This document shows, piece after piece, positions 51,496-62,501 of a stretch of 64,000 nucleotides of DNA. The position numbers were made by a program, and so were the translations under genes. The notes under the pieces were generated by a model that did no database searches, was not told the origin of the DNA, and saw only the letters and a program-made list of their open reading frames with translations. Origin of the DNA: Porphyra umbilicalis (Eukaryota; Rhodophyta; Bangiophyceae; Bangiales; Bangiaceae); the NCBI GenBank assembly GCA_002049455.2, contig KV918805.1, forward strand, positions 267,984-331,983, given 5' to 3'. Each line of letters opens with the position of its first letter. The stretch's first letter is position 1.

Positions 51496-53365
51496 ATGCG
51501 GGCATCCGCAACGGCGACCGCCATGGCGGCGGGCGCGACGGCGTGCCGCCAAGCGAGACGGTCCGACGGGGGGGTCGACGCGGGGCGGGGGTGTGGGGGG
51601 CGTCGGCGCCTCGCGCCGCCCGACGCGGCGGCCGCGCCGTCGGCCGCCGCCGCCGCCGCCGCTGCCGCCGCCGCCGCGACGGTGGCCCCGTCGGGGCAGC
51701 GACGGCCGCGGCGGCCGCCGGCGCCGGCGGGCACCGCCGCGCCGTGGATGGGGCGGTCGGCGGTGTCGGCCGCCGCCGTTGACGCGACGGTAAGGGGGGC
51801 AGCGGCCGAGCGGGGTGCGCCGCCCCGACGGAGGCCGGCCGTCGGTGGGGACGCCGGCGCCGGGGTGGGCGTGCCGCCGACGCGGCGGCGGCCACGGCCG
51901 CCGACCTGGCGCGCAACGGCGGCGGTGGACGATGCGGGTGGCGCGCCCGAGGCGGCGACCTCGTCGGCGCCGCTCGACGAGCGGCCGCCGCCCCCGCGAT
52001 CTGTGTTGGAGCGGAGAGCCGCCGCGGCCGCCCCCGCCGCGGAAGCGTCGGGCGGTCCACCCGTGTCGCCGTCTGGTGCGCGGAGGCGGCGGCGGCGGTC
52101 GGTCAACTTTGCCGCCGCCGTCGCGCTGGCCCTCCTCCTCTCTGTGCTGACGGGGGCGGCCCCCCCCCTTGCGTCTGCCTTTCACGTGGACCGCCTCGCC
52201 GACGTGTACGAGCTCCACATGTTCAAGTCGGCCGCGTGCCCCAAAACCATCATCCACGAGACGTACACGACGACGCGGCAGCGGCAAGGCTACGTCCGCC
52301 TCTTCCACAACTCGATCCTCATGGACGGGGTGCGGTGCCAAGGGCGGCAGCTCTACCCCTACACCAACCTCATCACCGCCGAGTTGTACAACCGCATTTC
52401 GAAAAACGTGTCGGCGGCGGGCCACGGTTCCCTCTCCCGCATGGACGGCGCACAGTCGGACACGCCGCTCCTCGGGGGGCTCCTCGGCACCCTCGCTCTC
52501 TTTGGCACCGAGACGGAGCCGCGGGTGTGTGGGCGCACGACGCTGCGCAACGGCACGCTCGTCGCCTTTGTGCACAATGAGACGATGCCCTTCCTCGGCG
52601 AGGAGGCGGGCTACAAGTACATGCTGCTGTGGGAGACGCGGGGGGACGCCCCGCTAAAGTGCTGGTACCGGGGGATGGGCGCCAATGATACGGACAAGCC
52701 CGTGCCGGCGCGGCTGCTGCAGCGGAAACTCGGGGCGGCGGCCAATGACGTGGCGGCCCGTGGCGCGCAGTGCTTCCCGGCCGACGCGGTGGTGGCCACG
52801 GGGGGGGGGAAGGGGGCGCGCCCGCCGGGACGGTGCGGATGGGGGACGTGGTCCGCGGCGACACGCTCGCGCTCCACCCCGCAGCGGCGGCGGCGGGCGT
52901 CCCCCCCGCCGACGGGGGCGTCGTGCACGCCTTTTCCCACGTGGACCCCGACGCGGTGCTGCCCTACCGCTCGTTGCGCACCGCGTCGGGGGCGGCGGTG
53001 ACGCTCACCGCCGGCCACTACCTGTGGGTCAATGGCGCGTTGGCGCTCGCCGCGTCTGTACGCGTCGGCGACGTGCTCGACGTGCTCCCGCCCGGCGCCA
53101 ATGGCACGGTCGTGGGGGTGGGGGAGGTGGTGGCCAAGGGCGCCTACGCGCCGCACCCGCTCGGGGGGGAGCTCGTTGTGGGGGGGGTACGCGTGTCGGC
53201 CTACACGCACGCAGTGCGCCCAGACGTGGCGCACGCGGCGCTCGCGCCGGCGCGCGCCGCGTGGCGGGCGGGCTGGACGGGGGGGGGGGGGTGGATTGGG
53301 TGTTGGCGGCCGCGGCCGCAGGGCGGCCGCTGCTCAACTGGTGGGCGGCGGCGCGTGGGCGGTGA
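51496..53365 (+). CDS. Membrane-anchored Hedgehog-type Hint (Hog) domain protein
   Basis: The frame may start at ATG 51496 or 51748. An Arg-rich, low-complexity N-terminus precedes a hydrophobic signal/anchor (VNFAAAVALALLLSVLTG, about 52100-52155). The secreted region has four cysteines and N-glycosylation sequons (NVSA, NGTL, NETM, NDTD). At 52771 the Hint domain begins with the catalytic Cys in CFPADAVV, followed by RMGDVVRGD, HAFSHVDPDAVLPY, LTAGHYLWVNG (the TxxH motif), VRVGDVLDV, and GELVVGGVRVSAYTH. Such domains self-cleave at the Cys and release the N-terminal part. The frame shifts within the G-run at 52800-52810 and again at 53279-53292. The last frame ends VLAAAAAGRPLLNWWAAARG at TGA 53365. 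Homopolymer errors may explain both shifts; otherwise the gene is broken. Confidence 0.8.
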
Positions 53366-54197
53366 GTGCCGGCAGCCTAACTGGTTATTTTGGGGGGGGG
53401 GGGGGCGGGAGGGGCGGGGAGGGGCGCGGAGGGTGGCTGGGCAAAGGGCGTATGGGGACGTGTCGAGGCGCCTGCAACGCGGCCTCTGGTTGGGCGTGCG
53501 TGTGTCTTTGTGCTGCCCTGTTTCCCTCTTGTTTATGGGTGCCCACGCCCACGGCCGCGACCGGTGGGGTGGCTGTACGGCTGCCGGCGGTGGGCTGGGG
53601 GACGCGCGCCGTAGGGGGTTGCCCCGTGCCCCTGTTTCCGCGGTGGGTGCATGTCCACTCGATTCCCTCACCTTTTTTACTGTATCTGCTGGCTCGCCGC
53701 CGCCACGAGCGGCGGCTCCCACGCCGCGCCCCCGTGTGTGCGTCCCCCCCCCCGCCCCCACGGACGCGCGGCCGCCCGCGCAGCCGCCGTCGACACACGG
53801 TGCGGTGCGACGGACGACCCCCCCCGGCGGCGGCGCGCACGTTTCCGCCCGTCTCCGCCCGCCCGCTGCCGCGTCGACGGCGGCGGCGGTCGACCGGCTC
53901 GAGGAGACTTCGGCGGCCGCCGCGCGCGCGGCCGAGGCGTGGCTCTCCTGGCCGCCGCGGCGGCGCGCACCCGCGCCAGAGGCGGGATGGCGGCGCCGGC
54001 AGGGAGGGGGGGGCGACGGGCGTGGCGGGCAGGGGGCGGTCTTGCCGCCGCCCTCCAGGTGCCCCCCCTTGTGGTCGGCCACGCGGGACCAGGAGGTGAA
54101 AATCCAGACGCCTGCGACGCGCCCCGTGCGCGCGTGCGGGGGTGGTTGTGCGGGGCAGCGATGGCTGCGCTGCGGCGCGAGAGACGTCACCAGAGGT
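53366..54197. other. No gene seen
   Basis: GC-rich sequence downstream of the Hog gene. Frames on both strands are compositional. Confidence 0.3.
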
Positions 54198-54425
54198 CAC
54201 ACCTAGTTAAGAGCCCCCGAAAGCGGACATGGTGTTTCTAGCCAGCTGGTTGGCTGCCGTTCTCGCTGGGAGAGCACTCTATGCTTCCATTGGCAGGATG
54301 TAGAACTGTCGGCCAAAAGCCACATTATTTGGCTGACAAATACGGCCCTGGGAGAGCGTCGGAGAGGGCGCTACATGTGGCACGAATACACCATGTCCGC
54401 CCTTAACTAGGTGTGAGGTGGGGGG
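54198..54425. mobile_element. 228-bp MITE with CACACCTAGTTAAG ends
   Basis: The terminal inverted repeats read CACACCTAGTTAAG at the left and, as reverse complement, CACACCTAGTTAAGG at the right. A second matching block (GCGGACATGGTGT) follows on the left after an 11-bp insertion. AGGT at 54194-54197 and 54426-54429 is a candidate 4-bp target-site duplication. No protein is encoded. The superfamily is uncertain. Confidence 0.75.
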
Positions 54426-54429
54426 CAGC

Positions 54430-56263
54430 TGCGGCCGAGGCACCGTCTTCCCCGCCTGCAAGGTCGACGGCAGCGCGTGAGCGGCAGTGGCGCCACGTCA
54501 CGGTCCCACCAGCGCGGGCCTGGGACCTTGATCGAGCGCTGTGGCGTGGGCAGAGCGCTCTATCAAACAGACGGGCGCGGGTATCGCTGGTCTTGCCTTT
54601 TCCCTTTCCGCCGTCCGACACTGTCGACCTGTGTCCCGACCCCCCTGTCCCCGTCCAAGTCAACGGTATCGGGCTCGTCCGACCACGCAACCGTACCAGA
54701 TAAGGCGTTGCACAGTCCAGCAGGCGCGGCCGCGTCGAGCATGGCCACCGCGGGCGCGGTTGCACTAGCGTACGTGGGGGACAGGGATGGGGAACAGGAG
54801 AAAGTGCAACGAAGAGGCGAGACACAGCTGGCGCGGCGACAGGTGGAGCAGGCGAGCGCCGCGCTCTGGCCACCCCACATAACAGCCTCACAACAGCCCC
54901 GCCAAATCCCCACTGGATCCCCACTCCTGCACAGGAGCCCCACAAACACCCCACAAAAGCATCACTAGAGCAGGAGTGGTGAGAGCTTGCTTCCTATTGC
55001 AGTGTCCGGTCTATGTGTCTGCGCGGCAGCGATTCGGGTGCTCCACTCAACCCACCAGATCCGTGCAGACACGTGGATACCACCTGGTGCGCGATCAAGC
55101 CAGGCTTATTTTCGGCCTGGCAGCAGATATTGCTGTAATTTCATTTTCAGCAGTCGCCGTTCATGTCATATTGTAGTTTGAATCGAATTCCTATTAGTCA
55201 AACAGTGCTATCCGGCAGAATGGCTGGCTGAGACGCCATCCATGCATGACGTTGACGTTGTTCGGGTCGGCTGAAATTGGAGTGCAGTGTAAACACAAGA
55301 TTCACTGTACTAATTCGCGTGAAGTTACTTCAAGAGTTGTGCAACACAGAATATTTCTGCTCATCCACGCTCGCCCGTCTTGTTCCCCATCCCGATGGAC
55401 GGCAGGCTGCGAAGCCCTCACTTTGCCGACGCTGTGTCGCTACCCGCTGTGTCAGTTGGCACGACGCGGAAAACGCCACGCTTTCCTCCTGCCCATCTGG
55501 CCATTCCGCCAGCCATGGGACCACAGGTGGCGTCTTGTGAGATCTTTCTCTCCCGCCGCCTTCCGCCGCCCCTCTGCGATGGAGGTGGGCACTGGGGCGG
55601 GGAAGGAGGGGCCGGGGAGTGCGGGTCTCCTCTCTGTCGCCCGCCGCCACCAAGAGCTGTCAGCACTAGGGTTGGGACGTGGTAGCGGTAGTCACGGGCA
55701 CGCGTCACCGGCCTGGGCACCCGCTGGGGGTGCGTTCACCGGCAGTCGGGCCACGCAACCCGCTTGGTTCCCGGTGCATTGGACTGGAGGAGGGACGCTT
55801 GTGGTAGGAGGTAGGTCCCTCGGAGGTGGGTCCCTACACTTGTGTGTACCTCCCTCCCAACTAGCGGTATCTGCCGTCCTTCCTACGTGGTCTTGGCGTC
55901 GCCGCGCACAGACCGCCACGCGGGGGGGCGGTGCGGTCACCTGCGCATCGTCTGAGGAGGGCCTGACGTGGCGCTTGGTCACCACCGCCCATCGCTTGCG
56001 ACGGGTCGCCAAATTCCTTGTGGCGGCGTGAAGGCGTGCACACTCCCACACGGCACCGCCGGTGGAGCGGTGGTATACGCCAACAGCCGTCGTTTCGTGG
56101 GGCGCCGCGTGTGGGAGCTGTTGTGCATTTGCTGGTGAGTGGGGTTGTCTCCTCGGGCTCTTCCTCTTTTCGCGCCTGGTGTGGGGGTGGTGGCGGTGTG
56201 TGCTGCGGGCACCACCGCCATCAGGCGGAGGTCGTGCATGTGGGAACGCCGGGCCTGCCTTCC
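54430..56263. other. Spacer upstream of the acyl-CoA synthetase gene
   Basis: No gene is supported. 54970-55400 is AT-richer. The GC content rises from 55560 towards the gene start, where the promoter is expected. No TATA box was identified with confidence. Confidence 0.35.
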
Positions 56264-59200
56264 ATGGGCAAGACCGGCAAGTACTTTCGGCCGTCGGCGG
56301 CGGCGGCCGCCTCTTCGGTCGTGTCGGTGAGCGTCGGCCATGGGCAGCTGCCGGTGGGGGAGACCAAAGTGCGCGTCGGCACCTTTGCAGGCGTCGATGG
56401 GGGGCTCGTCATGCCCTCGCAGCCGCTCGATGACGTCACGCTGTGCTCGCCGTGGCATTTGCTAGAGTGCGTTTGCCCGCTCGGGTGCTGCTCAGAACCG
56501 TGCGCGTCTGCGTTTTGTTGTTTGGCTTGACGGTCAGCGGTCGGCTGAAATAGCTGACGTGGGTGGGCAGGCTGTAGGGAGTGCTGTCGTTGGGTGGGGC
56601 GGAGTGTGGTCGGTGCTTCGGCCTGGCGGGGGGGGCAGCAGGGTCGCGGCTGCACCGCGCCGTCCGACATGCATATTTGTGGGTCTGAAGCGGGGCTGGG
56701 GTGTACGTCAGCGGCGTCGACGTGGGACTCGGTCAGGTGTGTGCTTGTGCGGTCGGCTGAGCCTAGTTCTGCCGTAGAGATTTGCTCTACCGGATGCGCC
56801 CTCGATGGTGCATCGCATCGCAACCTGCAGCATGCTGACCACTCGATGTTCACTCTTGTCCTCTTATGACCTCCTTATTGACGTACGGTTGCCACCTTCT
56901 GTTGTTTTGGACGCGGGTGCCTGGTTGCTCGCCTGTTGTATTGCTGGCTTCTCTCGCTTTCTCTTCATGCCATTGTGCGGGAACACATGATATGGTCTTG
57001 TGTCTATCTGGTCGACAGACACGCAGCCAAGCTGTACCCTCAGAAGCGGTGCTTTGGGACGCCCGTCTCGTCCTCTGGCGGGTCCCAGTCGCTGACGTCG
57101 TCGAGCAATGACAAGAAGAGCAGCTCGTGGATTACGTTTCGGTTGGCGGAGCGGCGGGCGTCTGACATCGCGGTGGTCATGTCGAGCGTGCTGCGTCTCA
57201 AGCCGGGCCAGGCCATTGGGATTCTTGCGGCCAACTGTGCCGAGTGGCAGCTCGTCCACCTTGCTGCCTCATCCCGTCGACTGGTGGTGGTGCCCCTTTA
57301 CACTACCTTGTCGGTGTCGGCGGCAGCGGAGATTGTGGACCATGCAGAGATTGTGGCCCTCTTTGTTGGCGCGCGGCAGCTCGCCACTGCTTCGGCGGTG
57401 GCGTCGCAGTGCAGCACTCTCCACCGCACGGTGGTTATCGACTCGGACAACACGGACTTGTGCACGGATAGCGTGCAGACGCTGGCCTTCCTCCTCGACT
57501 CGTGTGAAGGTCCCGACTCCTTTTCCCCCGCGTCGCTGTCTCCTATCCTGTCGACGTCTAACGCGTCGACGCTGGACTTTTCGCCCAAGACCGCCTCGTC
57601 GGCTGCGTTTGGGCCGTTGAGCTCGAGTTCCCTGGGGGTCACCTCGGCGCCGGGTTCGCCTTCAGGGCTAGTGTTGTCGCCGTCGGCGGCGCCCCAGTCG
57701 CCTCGCGCGGTTTCCCCGCGGGCCGCGGTGCTCAGACGGGACGCCACGAATGCCCGCAACGCGGAGCGGGCGCGTCTGGACGAGGTTGCCTTACTCCTCT
57801 ACACGTCGGGTACGGCCGGTGTGCCCAAGGGCGTGATGCTCACAAACGCCAACCTGATCGCGGCGGTCACCGGTTTCATGCGGGCCAACGACCAGTTTGA
57901 ACTTCGCCTCGGTCCCGACGACGTGGCGCTCTCCGTTTTGCCGCTGGCGCACGTGTTTGAGCTCACCCTCAGCTTGGCCTTCATGCTCCTCGGCGTGGGC
58001 GTTGGCTTCTCGTCGGGCAATGCCAAGACGCTGTTGGAGGACATCCGGAGTATGAGCCCGACGGTTCTCCCTGCTGTGCCGAGGATGCTGACCCGCGTGG
58101 AAGATACCATCCGGGCGGCGCTCGCGCAGCGATCGACCGCGAGCCAGCGCGTGTTTTGGTGGGCGTACAAGAAGCAGCTGCGGATGGTGACCAAGCGCAA
58201 AGGCTTCGATGACCGCCGCCGGTCGGCGCAGCTCGACCGCCTCGTATTTAACGGCCTGCGGGATGCCATCTTACCCAGTGTCAAGGTCGTCTTGTCCGGC
58301 GCGGCGCCCCTGCCGCCAGAGACCCACCTCTTCCTGCGTGTGGCGTGCAACGTGCGGGTCTGCCAGGGCTACGGCATGTCCGAGACGGCCGCCGCGGTCA
58401 GCGTCGGCCACCCATGCACGTCTGCCACCGGCAATGTGGGTGGCTTGTTGCCAGTGGCCCAGGTCAAGCTGCGGGACGTCCCAAGCATGGGTTATACTTC
58501 GAAGGACAAGCCGCCTCGTGGGGAGATTATGGTGCGGGGGCCAACGGTCTTTAAGGGCTACCACAAGAACCAAGCCGAGACGAATGAGGTGCTCGTGGAC
58601 GGTTGGCTGTGCACCGGCGACATTGGCAAGTGGAACGCGGACGGCTCGCTGGCCATCATTGACCGACGGAAAAACATCCTCTCTCTGGCGACCGGTGAGC
58701 ACGTGGCGGTGGAGAACGTGACGTCGGAGCTGGTGAAGTCTCCGTTTGTCACCCAGCTGTGGGTGCACGTGGCGCCCGGAGAGAGCAAGTTGGTGGCGGT
58801 GGTTGTCCCCAACAAGCTGTACATTGAGCTGCAGTGGGCGCCCAAGTATGGGCAGCCGCCGGACCTGGCGGCGCTCGTGGCGTCACCAGATGGCGCGCTG
58901 AAGCAAGCGGTGCTCAGCGACCTGCAGCGACAGGCCAAGTCGTCCCACCTGGCGCCCTTTGAGCGGGTGCACAACATCTGGTTTGAGACCGCACTGGATG
59001 CATCTGGCCTGGGCTTCACAATGGAGAATGACCTGATGACGCCGACGCACAAGCTCCGGCGCCCCGCCCTCACCGAGCGTTACGCCGCAGAGGTGCTGGC
59101 CATGTATGGGGACATGGGTCGGGCGAAGCATCTGAGCGGCGCGGGAAAGGCGCTCAAGTCGGGGCCATCACCGGACTCGGGTGGCCAGTCGGAGTTGCGC

Positions 59201-59695
59201 ACGAAGCGGTGTCGCCGAGGCGGCGGCGGCGGCGGCGGCGTGACGAGTCCAGGCGGCGACAGCAGCAGCAGTGCGGACACGCGGGGGCGGGACTTGAGCG
59301 ACACCCACGACGACGATGGGGACTCTGTCGACTCCGTGGAAGATGAGGACGACCTGTTTGGTGAGGACGACGTGGACTTCCTGGACGAGTCAGACAGCGG
59401 CGACTCGGACGAGGAGACTGACGGCAAGCGCGGCGGCTCCCTGAGCGCTCGCAAAAGCCGGCCCCTGCTGCCAATGAAGAAGAAGAAGGCGGCCAAAAAG
59501 CAGCAGGTGTCCGGCCTGGCCCCATCCAAGTCCTTCATCGTCAGCCAGTTTGATGGGACGGAGAAGCTGGGCGTGGAGGAGATCCGGCAGTTCACCATCC
59601 GCGCGCCCGAGGGCACCAAGTTCTCCAAGAACCTAGTCCCCTCCCGGTCGTTCAAGACCGTCCCGTCTGGCCACCCGCCGCCGTCCAACCAATGA
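56264..59695 (+). CDS. Long-chain acyl-CoA synthetase (AMP-forming), two exons
   Basis: Activates fatty acids to acyl-CoA through an acyl-AMP intermediate. Exon 1 is 56264-56466 and exon 2 57019-59695; the join gives 959 residues. The donor GTGCGT and the acceptor GACAG (first AG after a pyrimidine tract) agree in phase and restore a continuous N-terminus (TLCSPWHLLE joined to HAAKLYPQKRCFG). Visible motifs are the P-loop LLYTSGTAGVPKG (about 326-338, Ala replacing the usual second Thr), QGYGMSETAAAV (517-528), GWLCTGDIGKW (596-606) and IIDRRKNILSLATGEHVA (614-631). A Ser/Pro-rich insertion of about 85 residues precedes the P-loop. An extra C-terminal tail of about 190 residues has acidic Asp/Glu clusters and then KKKKAAKK. 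There is no PTS1-like C-terminus. Other starts are possible, since only one ATG was considered. Confidence 0.92.
56467..57018 (+). other. Predicted intron of the acyl-CoA synthetase gene
   Basis: A 552-bp intron inferred from phase and family alignment: GTGCGT at 56467, a pyrimidine-rich stretch (CTTCTCTCGCTTTCTCTTC, about 56949-56967) and AG at 57017-57018. It is the clearest splice pair in the window. Confidence 0.7.
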
Positions 59696-60757
59696 GTCGG
59701 GCGGCCGCGGCGGCCATGACCGCGACGGGGTGGTGAGGTGCGCTTATGTGCTGGCCGCGTAGCACCGTGCACACATGGATTGCTGCCCACTGTTTTCAAT
59801 GTTGCCTTGCTTGTTGCGGTGCCCCCCTTACTGGTGGTGTTTCTTGTCTTTCTTTTTGCCGCGGGTCGTTTGCGTTACTGGTCCTGTGCCTTGTTGTGAG
59901 CCCCGCGCCGCCGCTTTCGCGGCCAACCTTGAAGCGCCTTGACGCGCCCCGCGCTTGGTGGCGACCGCCGACCATGTCCCCCGCCGCACCCACGCCGCGC
60001 GGTCGGGCGGCGTGCGGGGGCGGAGAGCGCGCACGCGAGGGAATCCCCAGACCTCGGCACGCGGCCGCGCGCGCGCCGCGCGCCGCACACGCCGCGCCCG
60101 CCGATCGCGTGGGATGGGCGCCGCCCACACCCCGCCCCAGCCGCGCCCGCGCCGCTACCACCGCCACGCGGCTGCGGCGCCGCGCGGGAGCCCGCGTGCT
60201 CACGTGGGGGGGGCCCTCTCCCCCCCCTCCCCGCCCCTGCCCCCTCCGCTGTGTGGCCCCCACGCGCAGGGGACATGCCGCCATCGTGGCGGCGGCGGGT
60301 GGGCGGGGTGCCTGCTCCCCCGCTGCGGCCGCCCAGCGGCGGCCGGACCGCGGCAGCCGGCATGGCGCCCGGCGCGCCGCGGCCGGCGGCCGACCGCCGT
60401 CCCTGCGACCGGCACGCGCGGACCGTGCGGAGGGTGTGGGGGTCTGACGGACGGGTCGGCGACCGCGGGACGCGGCGCGGCCTGCGGCGGCCGCAGACCC
60501 GCCCTCCCGTGGCGTGCCACGCGGCTTGCCGGCCGAGCCCCCGGGTCGTGGCCGCCCGCCGCGGCGGCGGCGGAGCCGTGGCCACGACCCGCCGCCCCCG
60601 ACCCACCGCCCGCGCGTGCGAGCGCGCGCGCTCTCCAGCCCACCCACCTCTATCGCACGCCCACGCTTCCCAGCCCGCGTCTCTGCCCCGCAAGCGGCGG
60701 CCGCCGTGACGTCACCTGTGGAGGCCACGAGCCGGGGGCGCCGTCTGCCCCGCCGCG

Positions 60758-60789
<32 letters not shown>

Positions 60790-61569
60790 GCCATTCTCGT
60801 TGGACGGGGCGGTGCGGGCCACCGAGACAGTCCCATGCAGCGCCGCGGCGTGTGTCAAGCGCATCCGGCGCTGTCGTCGGTGGGTCGGCCCTGGTTGTGG
60901 TTGCGGGGGCTGCGCGGGTGGTGGTGCCTGTTGTCCCCTTCAGCCAGGAGCTCCCGGGGGGGGGGGGGAGTCGCCGCGCCACGACCGTATGGGAGGGCAG
61001 CGGCGCGTGCCGCGCGCCCTGCGGCCGAGCGGCGCCGCACCCGCGCGACGGGGCGCGGCCGACCCGCCGCCCCCCTCGCCGGGGCACGCCCGACACTGGC
61101 GGCCGCGCCGCATGGTTCGGCGGCGGCGCGGTCGCGCGCCGCAGGGTCGCCCCACTGCCCCGCGCGTGACGACACCACCGTCGCCGCCGCCGCCCGCCGC
61201 CGCGCGCGGCCGCCCGCGCCGCCGCGTCGGCACGCACGCCGGCGGGGCCGCGTCGGTCGGCCGCGCCCGCGAGGCGCGCGCACGTGCCGCCGCCGCCGTC
61301 GACGGGTGCACGCGTGTGCGGACGCGGCGGCGGCGCGACCGCGGGGCGGGCGGCGGGCGGTCGGCGGTGGGCGGTCGGCAGCCGGCGGGGGGTGGCGGGT
61401 GTGCGGGAGCGGGGGGAGGGAGCAGCCCCGTCTGACACGCTCCGCGGGGGTGCCCTGCACCGCGGTGCCGCCGCGTCGATGACGCGGCGGCCGACGCACG
61501 ACCGACGCGTCATGGCCCGCGGTGCCGCGGCGCGCGGCCGCGGCGCCGCCCCGCCGACTCTGTCCCCCG
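59696..61569. other. GC-rich block, no supportable gene
   Basis: Includes the acyl-CoA synthetase 3' region (59696-59900). From 59940 to 61500 all six frames are open with Arg/Ala/Pro-rich translations and none shows a domain. Confidence 0.35.
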
Positions 61570-61915
61570 CCGTCGAGCGTTTTTCTGTTGTTGAGAATGG
61601 TGGTCGGCGATGCCTTTCCCCCCTTCTCCCTCCCCCCCGTCCCACCGGGAGTGGTCTATCCCCATGGCCAGCACCCCAGCCGTCATCTCGTGGATAACGA
61701 TGCAGATGCACTCGCGCACGTCAACGCCCTCCTTCTCCAACGCTTCCAGCACGACCCGGACCGTGACCACGTTGCTCGTGCACAGGCGCCCCGATGAGTC
61801 TGTCGGGACAAAGAGGCGCTCGACGTTGCCGCCGACGGGCGCCGCCTCGGCATGGGCGACCGCCGCCGTCTCGTTGAGCGCCTCGTCGACCAGATCGGCG
61901 GGGTCCTCAGCGAAT
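61570..61915 (-). CDS. Unknown gene fragment (single exon?)
   Basis: A minus-strand frame with clear coding character reads DPADLVDEALNETAAVAHAE, NVERLFVPTDSSGRLCTS, VVTVRVVLEALEKEGVDV and RECICIVIHEMTAGVL before turning low-complexity near 61600. CGCTGAG just upstream (about 61907-61913 on the plus strand as its complement) could be a splice acceptor. No start codon is seen and the remainder of the gene was not found. I do not recognise the family. Confidence 0.35.
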
Positions 61916-61930
61916 TGATGCCCATCACAT

Positions 61931-61950
61931 CGATTCCAAGTGTGGAATCG
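61931..61950. repeat. 20-bp hairpin, 8-bp arms
   Basis: CGATTCCA and TGGAATCG flank AGTG. It lies just upstream (minus strand) of the unknown fragment. Pairing extends three bases further with a one-base bulge. Confidence 0.6.
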
Positions 61951-62456
61951 TGTTAGACTTGGATAAACAATTCTCGCAATGGTGCCGGAGCAGATTCGCA
62001 TCACCCGGAGATGTGCGGACCGCCCCACATCTCGAATGTGCATGCAACCAACAGCATCCTTTCTGGGACACGCACCCCCCACCACCCAAGCTCCGTCTCC
62101 CGCGCGGGCCCTCGGCCGACGGGCGGCGGGCGCGGCACGAACGGCGGCAGGGCCGCGCACGGGCGCATTGGCCCCGCGACGGGCGCCATTCGGACCGCCG
62201 CGGCGGTCCCCCCCGCAGTCGCCGCTGTGCGGGGGGGCGGCGGCGCCCAAAGGCGTTTCCGGTTTGGATACGCGCCGCGCAGCGCGTTCGTAGGGGATAC
62301 GAACGGCAACCGCCGCGGCGCCGCCTCCACGCACGCCCCCCACTAGTCTCGCTCGGGGTGGGCGGTGACGGGGCCATTGACGACGCTCGGCACCCGCTCT
62401 TCCTCCCCCGAGGACCCCTCTCTCCCCGTCCCCCTCTCCCCCCTCTCCCGGAGCAG

Positions 62457-62460
<4 letters not shown>
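61951..62460. other. No gene seen
   Basis: Spacer between the minus-strand fragment and the adenylate kinase gene, so it is the likely place of the kinase promoter. Confidence 0.3.

Positions 62461-62495
<35 letters not shown>
62461..62495. repeat. 35-base C homopolymer
   Basis: An uninterrupted run of 35 C ends six bases before the ATG at 62502. Its opposite strand is a G35 tract that could form G-quadruplexes. The length is probably unreliable in any assembly. Confidence 0.85.
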
Positions 62496-62496
<1 letters not shown>

Positions 62497-62501
62497 ACGC
62501 C

